Shown here in pieces: positions 1 through 6,727 of a DNA stretch of 6,727 nt. Every line of letters begins with the position of its first letter. Position 1 is the stretch's first letter. This DNA is from Bacteroidales bacterium (GTDB lineage: Bacteria; Bacteroidota; Bacteroidia; Bacteroidales; UBA7960). A program made the translations under genes and the position numbers. Under the pieces are notes generated by a model. That model saw only the letters and a program-made list of their open reading frames with translations, ran no database searches and was not told the origin of the DNA. Location of the stretch: positions 1 through 6,727 of the forward strand of contig SLEW01000214.1 of the NCBI GenBank assembly GCA_007124575.1, written 5' to 3'.

Positions 1-2241
1 ATCGTGGAGAATGTACTTAAGGCCCTGCAAAAGCTTGCTGCTGTGCACCGGGCTTATTACTCTTACCCTGTGCTTGCCATCACAGGAAGCAATGGCAAAA
101 CGGTGGTGAAGGAATGGATCTTCCAGGCCCTGTGCGACCAGCATCACATCATAAGAAACCCCAAAAGCTACAATTCACAGATTGGTGTGCCCTTGTCGGT
201 TTGGCTGATGAACGGACAGCATGACATGGCTGTATTTGAAGCCGGGATATCATATACCGGAGAGATGGAAAAGCTGGCAGGCATACTGGAGCCTGATATC
301 GGACTCTTTACCCATATTGGCCCGGCTCATGACGAAGGCTTTTCTTCGCGGGAAGAAAAGATCAGGGAAAAGCTGAAGCTTTTTGAAAACTGCAAAGCAC
401 TCATATACCGTAGCGACCAGAAAGACGTATCGGGAGAAATAGACCGGTGGCACAGGAAACACCCTGAGGTGCGCCTTTTCAGCTGGGGTGGCAGGCCAGA
501 GGATGACATGCATGTGGTCCGGATAGAAAAAATGACAGATGTCACCATGGTATCCATTGTTTACGAAGAGGATATGATGATGCTCTCCCTGCCGTTTCAG
601 GATGAAGCTTCTGTGGAAAATGCCATCCATACCGCTGCCTTTATGCACTATATTGGCTGTGATGATGCTTTTATCATAAAAAAAACAGCGAATCTGCAAC
701 CCGTCTCGATGCGTCTGGAGATGAAAGAAGGCGTCAATAACAGTATCATCATTAATGACAGCTACAACTCCGACCTGCACAGCCTGGCCATAGCCCTGGA
801 TTTTTTGCAGAGCCAGACCCACAACCGGAAGAAAACGCTGATACTCTCAGATATCCTGCAAAGCGGCATGCCTTCGCAGGACCTTTACAGCGAGGTGGCA
901 TCCCTGGTGGAGTCCGGTAACGCAGATCAACTTATAGGTATTGGTCCGGATATCAGCAGCCATGCGGGGGTTTTTAATCTTCCGGCCCGCTTTTTCAATG
1001 ATACGGATGAGTTTATTGCAAACACTGACTTCCAGGAGTATCGCAATGAAGCCATATTGTTAAAAGGCGCCAGAGTCTTTGGGTTTGAGCGGATAAGCAA
1101 CCTGCTGCAACAAAAAGACCATCAAACCATTCTGGAGATAGACCTGGACGCCCTGGCCCACAACCTGAATATTTATAAATCATTGCTCGGGCTCCGGACC
1201 AAAATCATGGGCATGGTGAAAGCCTTTTCCTATGGTAGCGGCAGTGTAGAGGTGGCCCGGATGCTGCAGTATTACAATGCTGACTACCTCGCCGTAGCTT
1301 ATGCTGATGAGGGCAAAGCGCTGCGAAAGGGGGGTGTACAGATTCCCGTGGTGGTGATGAATCCGGAGGTGCGAACCTTTGACACCTTATTCACTTACAG
1401 CCTGGAGCCCGAAATATATGGCCTCCCCTTGCTGCACAGGTATGTAAAGGCCACACGGCAGCTTATGGAAAGCCACCACGGCCATGATATCCCAAAGAGC
1501 TTTCCGATACATATAAAAATGGATACCGGGATGCACCGACTCGGTTTTCAGCCCGGTGATGCTGACGCCATGCTTGCTTTGCTGAAAGAAAACACCCACA
1601 TCCATGTAGCATCTGTATTCAGTCATCTTGCTGCCAGCGAAGATCCGGCCCACGATGCATTCACCAAAAAGCAGATTGCGCTCTTTGAAGAGCTGACCGG
1701 TCACATAGAGCAGGAACTGGGCTATGGCTTTTTGCGGCATATCTGCAACTCGGCGGCTATTTCCCGCTTCCCTGAAGCCCATTTCGACATGGTGCGTGCA
1801 GGCATTGGGCTTTACGGTGTGTCTGGCGATCCGCAGATTGCCCCATTGCTGAAAAATGTAAGCACCTTCCGTTCGGTGGTGTCACAGGTGAAACAAATCT
1901 CCCGGGGCGACACGGTAGGCTATGGCCGGGCCGGCGTTGCTGAGGATGACATGGTGCTTGCCATTGTCCCTGTAGGCTATGCAGACGGACTGAATCGTCG
2001 TTTGAGCAATGGCCGCGGCAGGTTATGGGTGAAAAACCATCAGGTGCCTCTCGTAGGAAACATCAGCATGGACATGTGTGCCATCGACGTCACAGGCCTG
2101 GATGTCAAAGAGGGGGATGAAGTGGTTATCTTTGGAGAAGAGTTGCCTGTAACCTCCATGGCAAAAGACCTGGAAACCATACCTTATGAGGTCTTCACGG
2201 CGGTGTCGCAAAGAGTAAAGAGGATCTATTACCAGGAATAG
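1..2241 (+). CDS. Bifunctional UDP-MurNAc-tripeptide:D-Ala-D-Ala ligase / alanine racemase (MurF-Alr fusion), 5'-truncated
   Basis: This cytoplasmic peptidoglycan enzyme joins two steps: racemisation of L-Ala to D-Ala, and ATP-dependent addition of D-Ala-D-Ala to UDP-MurNAc-tripeptide. Residues are numbered from the GTG at position 4. The MurF half (about 1-370) shows the ATP-binding loop TGSNGKT (27-33), NSQIGVPL (57-64), Glu79 in FEAGIS, HIGPAH (104-109) with a downstream Lys (K123) in the place of the carbamylated Mur-ligase lysine, NDSYNSD (251-257) and LKGAR (353-357). The alanine racemase half (about 375-745) shows the PLP lysine K406 in MVKAFSYGSG, MDTGMHRLGF (506-515), the catalytic tyrosine in VGYGR (Y640) and GNISMDM (685-691). 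The frame is open to base 1, where codons read Ile-Val-Glu-Asn, so the GTG is an internal Val. The family is usually about 810-830 residues, so roughly 70-80 are missing. No lesion separates the two halves. It ends 33 bp before a convergent gene. Confidence 0.95.
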   Translation: MVENVLKALQKLAAVHRAYYSYPVLAITGSNGKTVVKEWIFQALCDQHHIIRNPKSYNSQIGVPLSVWLMNGQHDMAVFEAGISYTGEMEKLAGILEPDIGLFTHIGPAHDEGFSSREEKIREKLKLFENCKALIYRSDQKDVSGEIDRWHRKHPEVRLFSWGGRPEDDMHVVRIEKMTDVTMVSIVYEEDMMMLSLPFQDEASVENAIHTAAFMHYIGCDDAFIIKKTANLQPVSMRLEMKEGVNNSIIINDSYNSDLHSLAIALDFLQSQTHNRKKTLILSDILQSGMPSQDLYSEVASLVESGNADQLIGIGPDISSHAGVFNLPARFFNDTDEFIANTDFQEYRNEAILLKGARVFGFERISNLLQQKDHQTILEIDLDALAHNLNIYKSLLGLRTKIMGMVKAFSYGSGSVEVARMLQYYNADYLAVAYADEGKALRKGGVQIPVVVMNPEVRTFDTLFTYSLEPEIYGLPLLHRYVKATRQLMESHHGHDIPKSFPIHIKMDTGMHRLGFQPGDADAMLALLKENTHIHVASVFSHLAASEDPAHDAFTKKQIALFEELTGHIEQELGYGFLRHICNSAAISRFPEAHFDMVRAGIGLYGVSGDPQIAPLLKNVSTFRSVVSQVKQISRGDTVGYGRAGVAEDDMVLAIVPVGYADGLNRRLSNGRGRLWVKNHQVPLVGNISMDMCAIDVTGLDVKEGDEVVIFGEELPVTSMAKDLETIPYEVFTAVSQRVKRIYYQE

Positions 2242-2274
2242 CCTTCCCGGCATATAGCCGTCAGGGTTTATGCT

Positions 2275-2850
2275 TCAGGCATTTATCCAGTTGGAGAGGA
2301 TCTGTCGCCCCACAGCTGTCATCACGCTTTCCGGATGAAACTGCACTCCTTTTACATCGTATTCGCTGTGCCTGACAGCCATAATTAAACCCATTTCATC
2401 TTTGGCGGTAACCTTCAGGTCCGCAGGTATGGTATCCGGATCGATGACCCATGAATGATATCTTCCTGTGTCAAATTGCTCCGGGCATCTGAAAAAAAGG
2501 GGTTCCTTCTTGTCTGTAACTATGGTGTTGATGGCTTTCCCATGCAAAACCTGCGGGAGATTCAAGAGCTTTCCTCCAAACACCTCCGCGATAGCCTGAT
2601 GCCCGAGGCAAACGCCAAGGATGCTTTTTTCAGCGGCATAACGTCTGATTATCTCACATGATATACCTGCGTCTTTGGGAAGCCCGGGGCCGGGAGATAC
2701 GATGATTTTGTCGTATCGTGCGGCATCGCTTATGTTAATTGCGTCATTCCTGCAAACGGTAAGCTTGCATTCAGGCCGCATTACAGCTTCTACCAGGTGG
2801 TAGAGGTTGTAAGTGAAGGAGTCGTAGTTGTCAATAATCAGGATGTGCAT
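2275..2850 (-). CDS. Class I glutamine amidotransferase subunit: aminodeoxychorismate or anthranilate synthase component II (PabA/TrpG type)
   Basis: The predicted product is 191 residues, the normal size for PabA/TrpG. It hydrolyses glutamine and passes ammonia to a chorismate-binding partner (PabB or TrpE) in folate or tryptophan synthesis. From the chosen start I see the family N-terminus MHILIIDNYDSFTYNL, the oxyanion-region motif SPGPGLP (52-58), the nucleophile Cys81 in GVCLGHQ, the PabA/TrpG signature HGK (103-105), RYHSW (130-134), and the catalytic His172 and Glu174 in QFHPES. The frame extends 23 codons upstream to another ATG at 2919, but those residues are not family-like and a -7 box at 2876-2883 would leave them untranscribed, so 2850 is preferred. 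No pabB, trpE or other trp gene is in the window, so the sequence does not decide between the folate, tryptophan or a shared role. It is transcribed alone on this strand here. Confidence 0.93.
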   Translation of the reverse strand: MHILIIDNYDSFTYNLYHLVEAVMRPECKLTVCRNDAINISDAARYDKIIVSPGPGLPKDAGISCEIIRRYAAEKSILGVCLGHQAIAEVFGGKLLNLPQVLHGKAINTIVTDKKEPLFFRCPEQFDTGRYHSWVIDPDTIPADLKVTAKDEMGLIMAVRHSEYDVKGVQFHPESVMTAVGRQILSNWINA

Positions 2851-2875
2851 CTTCAGAAATAGGCTGTCTGTTCGG

Positions 2876-2883
2876 CAAAAATA
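2876..2883 (-). promoter_or_regulatory. Putative Bacteroidota -7 promoter box for the amidotransferase gene
   Basis: On the minus strand this reads TATTTTTG, a full match to the Bacteroidota -7 consensus TAnnTTTG. It lies 25 bases upstream of the ATG at 2850, which would give a short leader of roughly 15-20 nt. I find no TTTG at the expected -33 position, so it rests on a single element. Confidence 0.4.
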
Positions 2884-2935
2884 CGTAATTTTGAACGCAA
2901 TCCATGCAGGATGGGTCAATTCCGGCAGGGGTATA

Positions 2936-2991
2936 GAAGTAAGAAGTATGGAGTAAGGAGTAAGAAGTAAGAAGTAAGAAGTAAGAAGTAA
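2936..2991. repeat. Heptamer tandem array, eight copies of GAAGTAA
   Basis: There are eight consecutive 7-base units. Units 1 and 5-8 are exact GAAGTAA, unit 2 ends in T (GAAGTAT), and units 3 and 4 read GGAGTAA. A degraded ninth unit (GAAGAAC) follows at 2992-2998. It sits in the 250-bp spacer between the divergent amidotransferase gene and ridA. Because 7 is not a multiple of 3, the TAA in each unit places stops in all three forward frames. The opposite strand (TTACTTC units) stays open, which produces a spurious Leu/Ser/Tyr-rich reading frame there. The function is unknown. Confidence 0.95.
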
Positions 2992-3100
2992 GAAGAACTT
3001 TATGTGACCGATTTATCAAATTATTAACACATAAACGGGCAGTATAAACATGTTCGTGTGCAACACCATAAATAACAGCAACAAACAAAATTATAAACAC

Positions 3101-3475
3101 ATGAGAGAGATTATTAAAACAGACAAGGCGGCGCAGCCTGTTGGCCCCTATAACCAGGCAATCAAGGTGAACGGCATCCTTTATGTGTCAGGTCAGATCC
3201 CGCTGGACCCAAAAACAGGGGACCTCTTAAAAGGGGATGTGCAGGAACAGACAAAAATGGTCATGGAGAACATGGGTGCCATCCTGGAGGCAGCAGGCAT
3301 GGATTTCAGCCATGTGATCAAGTGCAGCATCTTTATCAGCGATATGAACAACTTTCCGTTGATCAACGAGGTGTATGCATCTTATTTTGAAGGTGAGCCC
3401 CCGGCCAGGGAAACGGTAGAGGTAGGTGCGTTGCCTAAGTTTGTAGATGTGGAGATCAGCTGTATCGCCGGATAG
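3101..3475 (+). CDS. ridA: RidA family reactive enamine/imine deaminase (YjgF/YER057c/UK114)
   Basis: This small cytoplasmic, normally trimeric enzyme hydrolyses reactive enamine/imine intermediates such as 2-aminoacrylate released by PLP enzymes, protecting those enzymes from damage. The product is 124 residues, close to the usual 126-128. Visible family features are PVGPYNQA with Tyr17, YVSGQIPLDP (28-37) with Ser30, the signature region SIFISDMNNFPLINEVYASYF, the substrate-carboxylate arginine Arg103 in PPARETVEV, and Glu118 in VEIS near the C-terminus. Position 105 is Thr where E. coli RidA has Cys107; that Cys is not essential in the family. An ATG at 3050 is in frame, but its extra 17 residues do not match the family, and the ATG at 3101 follows an A-rich leader typical of Bacteroidota. 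I could not assign a good promoter. It lies 187 bp before comM. Confidence 0.95.
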   Translation: MREIIKTDKAAQPVGPYNQAIKVNGILYVSGQIPLDPKTGDLLKGDVQEQTKMVMENMGAILEAAGMDFSHVIKCSIFISDMNNFPLINEVYASYFEGEPPARETVEVGALPKFVDVEISCIAG

Positions 3476-3510
3476 GTTGAGTTTTATTAGATTTTTTTTA
3501 AGAGTAGATG

Positions 3511-3542
3511 AACCGTATCCCGGATTACCGGGGACGCGGGTT
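3511..3542. other. Imperfect GC-rich hairpin between ridA and comM
   Basis: The core stem CCCGG (3519-3523) pairs with CCGGG (3528-3532) around an ATTA loop. An outer stem AACCG (3511-3515) pairs with C-GGTT (3537-3542) with one bulged G, and a small internal loop separates the two stems. No T-run follows on either strand, so it does not qualify as a standard intrinsic terminator. It may still help to end or stabilise ridA mRNA. A T-rich tract (3490-3499) lies before it, on the wrong side for a rightward terminator. Confidence 0.3.
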
Positions 3543-3611
3543 ATCACCTATGAGAAATCAGAATTTCCGTAAGTGCATATCATATAATAAGAATAAAAAA
3601 ACATTAAATTA

Positions 3612-3644
3612 GTTGTAAAATATAATAAATAAAGCGTATATTTG
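3612..3644 (+). promoter_or_regulatory. Putative Bacteroidota-type promoter of comM
   Basis: A full -7 match, TATATTTG, is at 3637-3644. A partial -33 element, GTTG against consensus TTTG, is at 3612-3615 with a 21-base spacer, within the expected 19-21. The surroundings are strongly A/T rich. Transcription would begin at about 3648-3652, giving a leader of only about 11-15 nt before the ATG at 3663. This is the best promoter in the window. Confidence 0.6.
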
Positions 3645-3662
3645 GATAAAAACTCCAGGGAT

Positions 3663-5204
3663 ATGCTTGTAAAAACATTTGGGAGTACTGTACAGGGTGT
3701 AAGTGCCACTATCGTAACGGTAGAGACATCTGTAGCACCTGGTGTTAACTTTTTTATGGTAGGCTTGCCCGACAGTGCCGTTAAGGAGAGTCACCACCGT
3801 ATCGAAGCAGCGTTAAAGCACAACGGGTATAAGATTCCCGGAAAGCGCATTGTGGTAAACATGGCTCCTGCGAATATCCGGAAAGAGGGTTCATCTTATG
3901 ATCTTACCATCGCCATGGGCATACTGGCGGCTACAGGGCAGATAAAAGCGCAGCATGTGGGTAAATACATGATCATGGGTGAGGTATCGCTGGACGGAGG
4001 GTTGCAGCCTGTAAGAGGTGCTTTGCCTATAGCCATCAAAGCCCGTGAGGCTGGATTTTCCGGATTTATCCTGCCGCGCCAGAATGCCCGCGAAGCAGGT
4101 GTGGTAAACCAGCTTAAGGTGTATGGTGTGGAAAATATCCGCCAGGTGATTGATTTTTTTAATGGGAAAAAAACATTGGATCCTGTGGAGGTGGATACCC
4201 GTTCAGATTTTTACTCCAGGGCAGATCGCTGTGATTTTGATTTTTCCGATGTGAAAGGCCAGGAGAACATCAAGCGTGCCATGGAGGTAGCCGCTGCCGG
4301 GGGGCATAACATTTTACTCATAGGGAGTCCCGGCGCAGGCAAAACCATGCTTGCCAAGCGTTTGCCGGGGATATTACCTCCTCCGACGCTTCAGGAAGCC
4401 CTGGAGACTACAAAGATACACAGTGTTGCCGGGAAGCTGGATGATAACAGCTCCCTCCTGGCAGTCAGGCCTTTCAGGAACCCTCATCATACCATTAGTA
4501 ACATCGCGCTGGTAGGAGGGGGGTCTGTGCCAATGCCGGGTGAGATATCTCTGGCACACAACGGTGTGTTGTTTCTGGATGAGTTGCCGGAATTTAAGCG
4601 CTCCGTGCTGGAAGTACTGCGACAACCCCTGGAGGACCGTGTGATGACAGTGAACAGGGCACGGTTCTCAGTATCATACCCCGCCAGCTTTATGCTGGTG
4701 GCCTCCATGAACCCATGCCCCTGCGGATTTTTTAACCATCCCGATAAAGATTGTATATGCGGTTCCAACAACGTCCAAAAATACCTGAACCGCATATCCG
4801 GACCGCTGCTTGACCGTATCGATATCCATCTGGAAGTGACACCTGTTCCTTTTGAAGAGTTGAATAAAAGCAACAAGACGGAGACAAGTAAAGCTATCCG
4901 CGAAAGAGTTATGATGGCACGACAGCGACAATGGGAACGCTATACCAAAGAGAATGATATCCATTGCAATGCGCAGATCCAAAGCAAACAGATGCGCGAA
5001 TCCTGTAAAATTAGCTCTGCGGGATCCCTTCTGCTGAAAACCGCCATGGAAAAGCTTGAACTTTCGGCCAGGGCATATGACAGGATTCTGAAAGTAGCCC
5101 GCACCATCGCCGACATCGAAGCCCATGACGACATCCAGGTGGAGCACCTGGCCGAAGCCATCCACTACCGGAGCCTCGATCGCAGCAACTGGGCACTTGG
5201 ATGA
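3663..5204 (+). CDS. comM: ComM/YifB family AAA+ ATPase (Mg-chelatase-like), DNA branch-migration helicase of natural transformation
   Basis: The product is 513 residues, normal for YifB/ComM. In Vibrio cholerae ComM is a hexameric helicase that promotes branch migration when transforming DNA is integrated; that role here is inferred by family. Numbered from the ATG: an N-terminal ChlI/Lon-protease-like domain (about 15-165), an AAA+ Mg-chelatase-type domain with Walker A GSPGAGKT (221-228), Walker B GVLFLDELPEF (301-311), a sensor region VASMNPCPCG (346-355), GPLLDRIDIH (380-389), and a C-terminal lid with SARAYDRILKVARTIADIE (468-486). Cys352, Cys354, Cys364 and Cys366 form a CxC-x9-CxC pair that may bind metal. 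A TTG seven codons upstream (3642) is in frame but overlaps the -7 box, so ATG 3663 is chosen; family proteins commonly begin MLVKTFGS. An octamer repeat array starts 16 bases after its stop. No competence genes are nearby. Confidence 0.95.
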   Translation: MLVKTFGSTVQGVSATIVTVETSVAPGVNFFMVGLPDSAVKESHHRIEAALKHNGYKIPGKRIVVNMAPANIRKEGSSYDLTIAMGILAATGQIKAQHVGKYMIMGEVSLDGGLQPVRGALPIAIKAREAGFSGFILPRQNAREAGVVNQLKVYGVENIRQVIDFFNGKKTLDPVEVDTRSDFYSRADRCDFDFSDVKGQENIKRAMEVAAAGGHNILLIGSPGAGKTMLAKRLPGILPPPTLQEALETTKIHSVAGKLDDNSSLLAVRPFRNPHHTISNIALVGGGSVPMPGEISLAHNGVLFLDELPEFKRSVLEVLRQPLEDRVMTVNRARFSVSYPASFMLVASMNPCPCGFFNHPDKDCICGSNNVQKYLNRISGPLLDRIDIHLEVTPVPFEELNKSNKTETSKAIRERVMMARQRQWERYTKENDIHCNAQIQSKQMRESCKISSAGSLLLKTAMEKLELSARAYDRILKVARTIADIEAHDDIQVEHLAEAIHYRSLDRSNWALG

Positions 5205-5220
5205 AGAGGAATGCCACAAG

Positions 5221-5292
5221 GCCGAAAAGCGGAAAGGACGAAAAGCCAAAAGGACGGGAAGCCGAAAGGGCGAAAAGCCGAAAGGGCGAAAA
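5221..5292. repeat. Purine-rich octamer tandem array directly downstream of comM
   Basis: Nine consecutive 8-base units fit the loose pattern G(C/A/G)CGAAAR, for example GCCGAAAA, GACGAAAA and GGCGAAAA. The last four units alternate exactly (GCCGAAAG, GGCGAAAA, twice), so part of the array is also a 16-base repeat. It starts 16 bases after the comM stop and ends near 5292, where GCAGATAT breaks the pattern. One forward frame across it is open and would encode a Lys/Arg-rich peptide; I treat that as a composition effect. Confidence 0.85.
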
Positions 5293-5381
5293 GCAGATAT
5301 TCCAAAGGTCAAGGTGAAATAAGCCACTTATGAAGGGATGCATAAGTTGATATGTTTTACTGGGACATCCGTGTATTTTCT

Positions 5382-5389
5382 TATTTTTG
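5382..5389 (+). promoter_or_regulatory. Candidate distal -7 box for the carboxynorspermidine dehydrogenase gene
   Basis: TATTTTTG is a full match to TAnnTTTG, 58 bases before the ATG at 5448. The position expected for -33 holds only ACTG (5359-5362, 19-base spacer), a two-of-four match. It would place the octamer array at 5389-5420 in the transcribed leader. Confidence 0.35.
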
Positions 5390-5420
5390 TCTTTTGGTCA
5401 TTTAGTCCTTTTGTCTTTTT
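5389..5420. repeat. Pyrimidine-rich octamer array upstream of the carboxynorspermidine dehydrogenase gene
   Basis: Four consecutive 8-base units all begin with GT: GTCTTTTG, GTCATTTA, GTCCTTTT and GTCTTTTT. Their reverse complement (for example AAAAGGAC) resembles units of the array at 5221-5292, so the spacer carries one octamer family in both orientations. The array overlaps both candidate promoters of the next gene. Confidence 0.7.
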
Positions 5421-5425
5421 ATTTG
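5393..5425 (+). promoter_or_regulatory. Candidate proximal promoter of the carboxynorspermidine dehydrogenase gene
   Basis: An exact -33 element TTTG is at 5393-5396, then a 21-base spacer, then TTTATTTG (5418-5425), which has one mismatch to the -7 consensus TAnnTTTG. The box ends 22 bases before the ATG, a leader length usual for the phylum. Both elements lie in or at the edge of the octamer array, so they could be by-products of its TTTTG-rich units. Confidence 0.4.
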
Positions 5426-5447
5426 TTAACATTTAAAACATAAAGCC

Positions 5448-6653
<1,206 letters not shown>

Positions 6654-6655
6654 GT

Positions 6656-6671
6656 AATGTGCCAATGTGCT
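6656..6671. repeat. Octamer duplication AATGTGCY just after the last stop codon
   Basis: AATGTGCC (6656-6663) is followed directly by AATGTGCT (6664-6671), then AATTAAGA, which keeps only the AAT start. It begins two bases after the TAA of the dehydrogenase gene. Two units alone would be weak evidence, but its position matches the array that follows comM. Confidence 0.5.
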
Positions 6672-6684
6672 AATTAAGAATGCC

Positions 6685-6712
6685 GGGAGGTTGTTTTGTG
6701 CGCTTCCTTTTT
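6685..6712 (+). terminator. Weak candidate terminator of the carboxynorspermidine dehydrogenase gene
   Basis: GGGAGG (6685-6690) can pair with CTTCCT (6703-6708) around a 12-base loop. Two of the six pairs are G-T. Five T residues (6708-6712) follow or overlap the stem end. It lies about 30 bases after the stop codon. The stem is short and the loop large, so this is tentative. Confidence 0.3.
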
Positions 6713-6727
6713 AATCCTAAAACACGG

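Larger units (their letters stand above)
5240..5420. repeat. Imperfect inverted repeat joining the two octamer arrays
   Basis: Bases 5240-5255 (GAAAAGCCAAAAGGAC) can pair with 5405-5420 (GTCCTTTTGTCTTTTT). There are 14 Watson-Crick pairs, one G-T pair at the outer end and one C/T mismatch; the innermost nine pairs are perfect. The loop would be 149 nt. It arises because the two arrays in this spacer have related units in opposite orientation. Whether it folds in RNA is unknown, as many registers of such repeats would compete. Confidence 0.55.

Noticed and set aside
2242..2274. Bidirectional terminator in the 33-bp gap between the convergent genes
   Set aside because: Only a 4-bp stem (CGGC 2248-2251 with GCCG 2257-2260) is present and no T-run follows on either strand.
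3049..3056. CATGTTCG as a -7 promoter box for ridA
   Set aside because: It matches only four of the six fixed consensus positions and has no TTTG at the -33 spacing.
2831..3100. A minus-strand frame rich in Leu, Ser and Tyr across the heptamer array
   Set aside because: The repeat's reverse complement lacks stop codons in every frame, so the open frame is an artefact of the array. It also overlaps the amidotransferase start.
5125..5322. A short + frame with a Lys/Arg-rich C-terminus across the octamer array, possibly a basic peptide or frameshifted comM tail
   Set aside because: The basic residues come from the GCCGAAA-type repeat units; the first part overlaps comM in another frame, and there is no slippery site or ribosome binding site.
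2936..5420. CRISPR array
   Set aside because: The repeats are 7-8 bases, directly adjacent, with no spacers and no cas genes.

Overview
The window looks like chromosomal DNA from a member of the Bacteroidota. The main grounds are an in-frame MurF-alanine racemase fusion, which is typical of that phylum, and gene starts without good Shine-Dalgarno sites but with A-rich leaders. Upstream of several genes there are also TAnnTTTG boxes, the -7 element of the Bacteroidota primary sigma factor. All five genes are recognisable housekeeping or metabolic families. I see no phage, insertion sequence, CRISPR, tRNA or rRNA, and no convincing new multi-gene system.

Layout. At 1-2241 (+) is a 5'-truncated bifunctional cell-wall enzyme (MurF plus alanine racemase). 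It converges, across only 33 bp, on a class I glutamine amidotransferase subunit of the PabA/TrpG type at 2275-2850 (-). A 250-bp divergent spacer follows, holding a heptamer tandem array. Then come ridA (3101-3475, +), comM/yifB (3663-5204, +) and a saccharopine-dehydrogenase-fold enzyme best read as carboxynorspermidine/carboxyspermidine dehydrogenase (5448-6653, +). The last 74 bp hold a short octamer duplication and a possible terminator.

How the genes work together. They do not form an obvious operon. Each of the three rightward genes after 3100 has its own spacer (187 and 243 bp between them), and two of them have a plausible promoter of their own. The functions are D-Ala supply and D-Ala-D-Ala addition to the peptidoglycan precursor, glutamine-derived ammonia for chorismate enzymes, removal of reactive enamines, DNA branch migration in recombination and transformation, and polyamine synthesis.

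The most unusual material lies between the genes. Three of the spacers carry short-unit tandem arrays with different units: (GAAGTAA)8 before ridA, a purine-rich octamer array right after comM with a counter-oriented pyrimidine-rich octamer array just before the next gene, and (AATGTGCY)2 two bases after the last stop codon. The two arrays in the comM spacer can pair as a 16-bp imperfect inverted repeat. Start codons were reassigned for the amidotransferase, ridA and comM from family alignment and promoter position.
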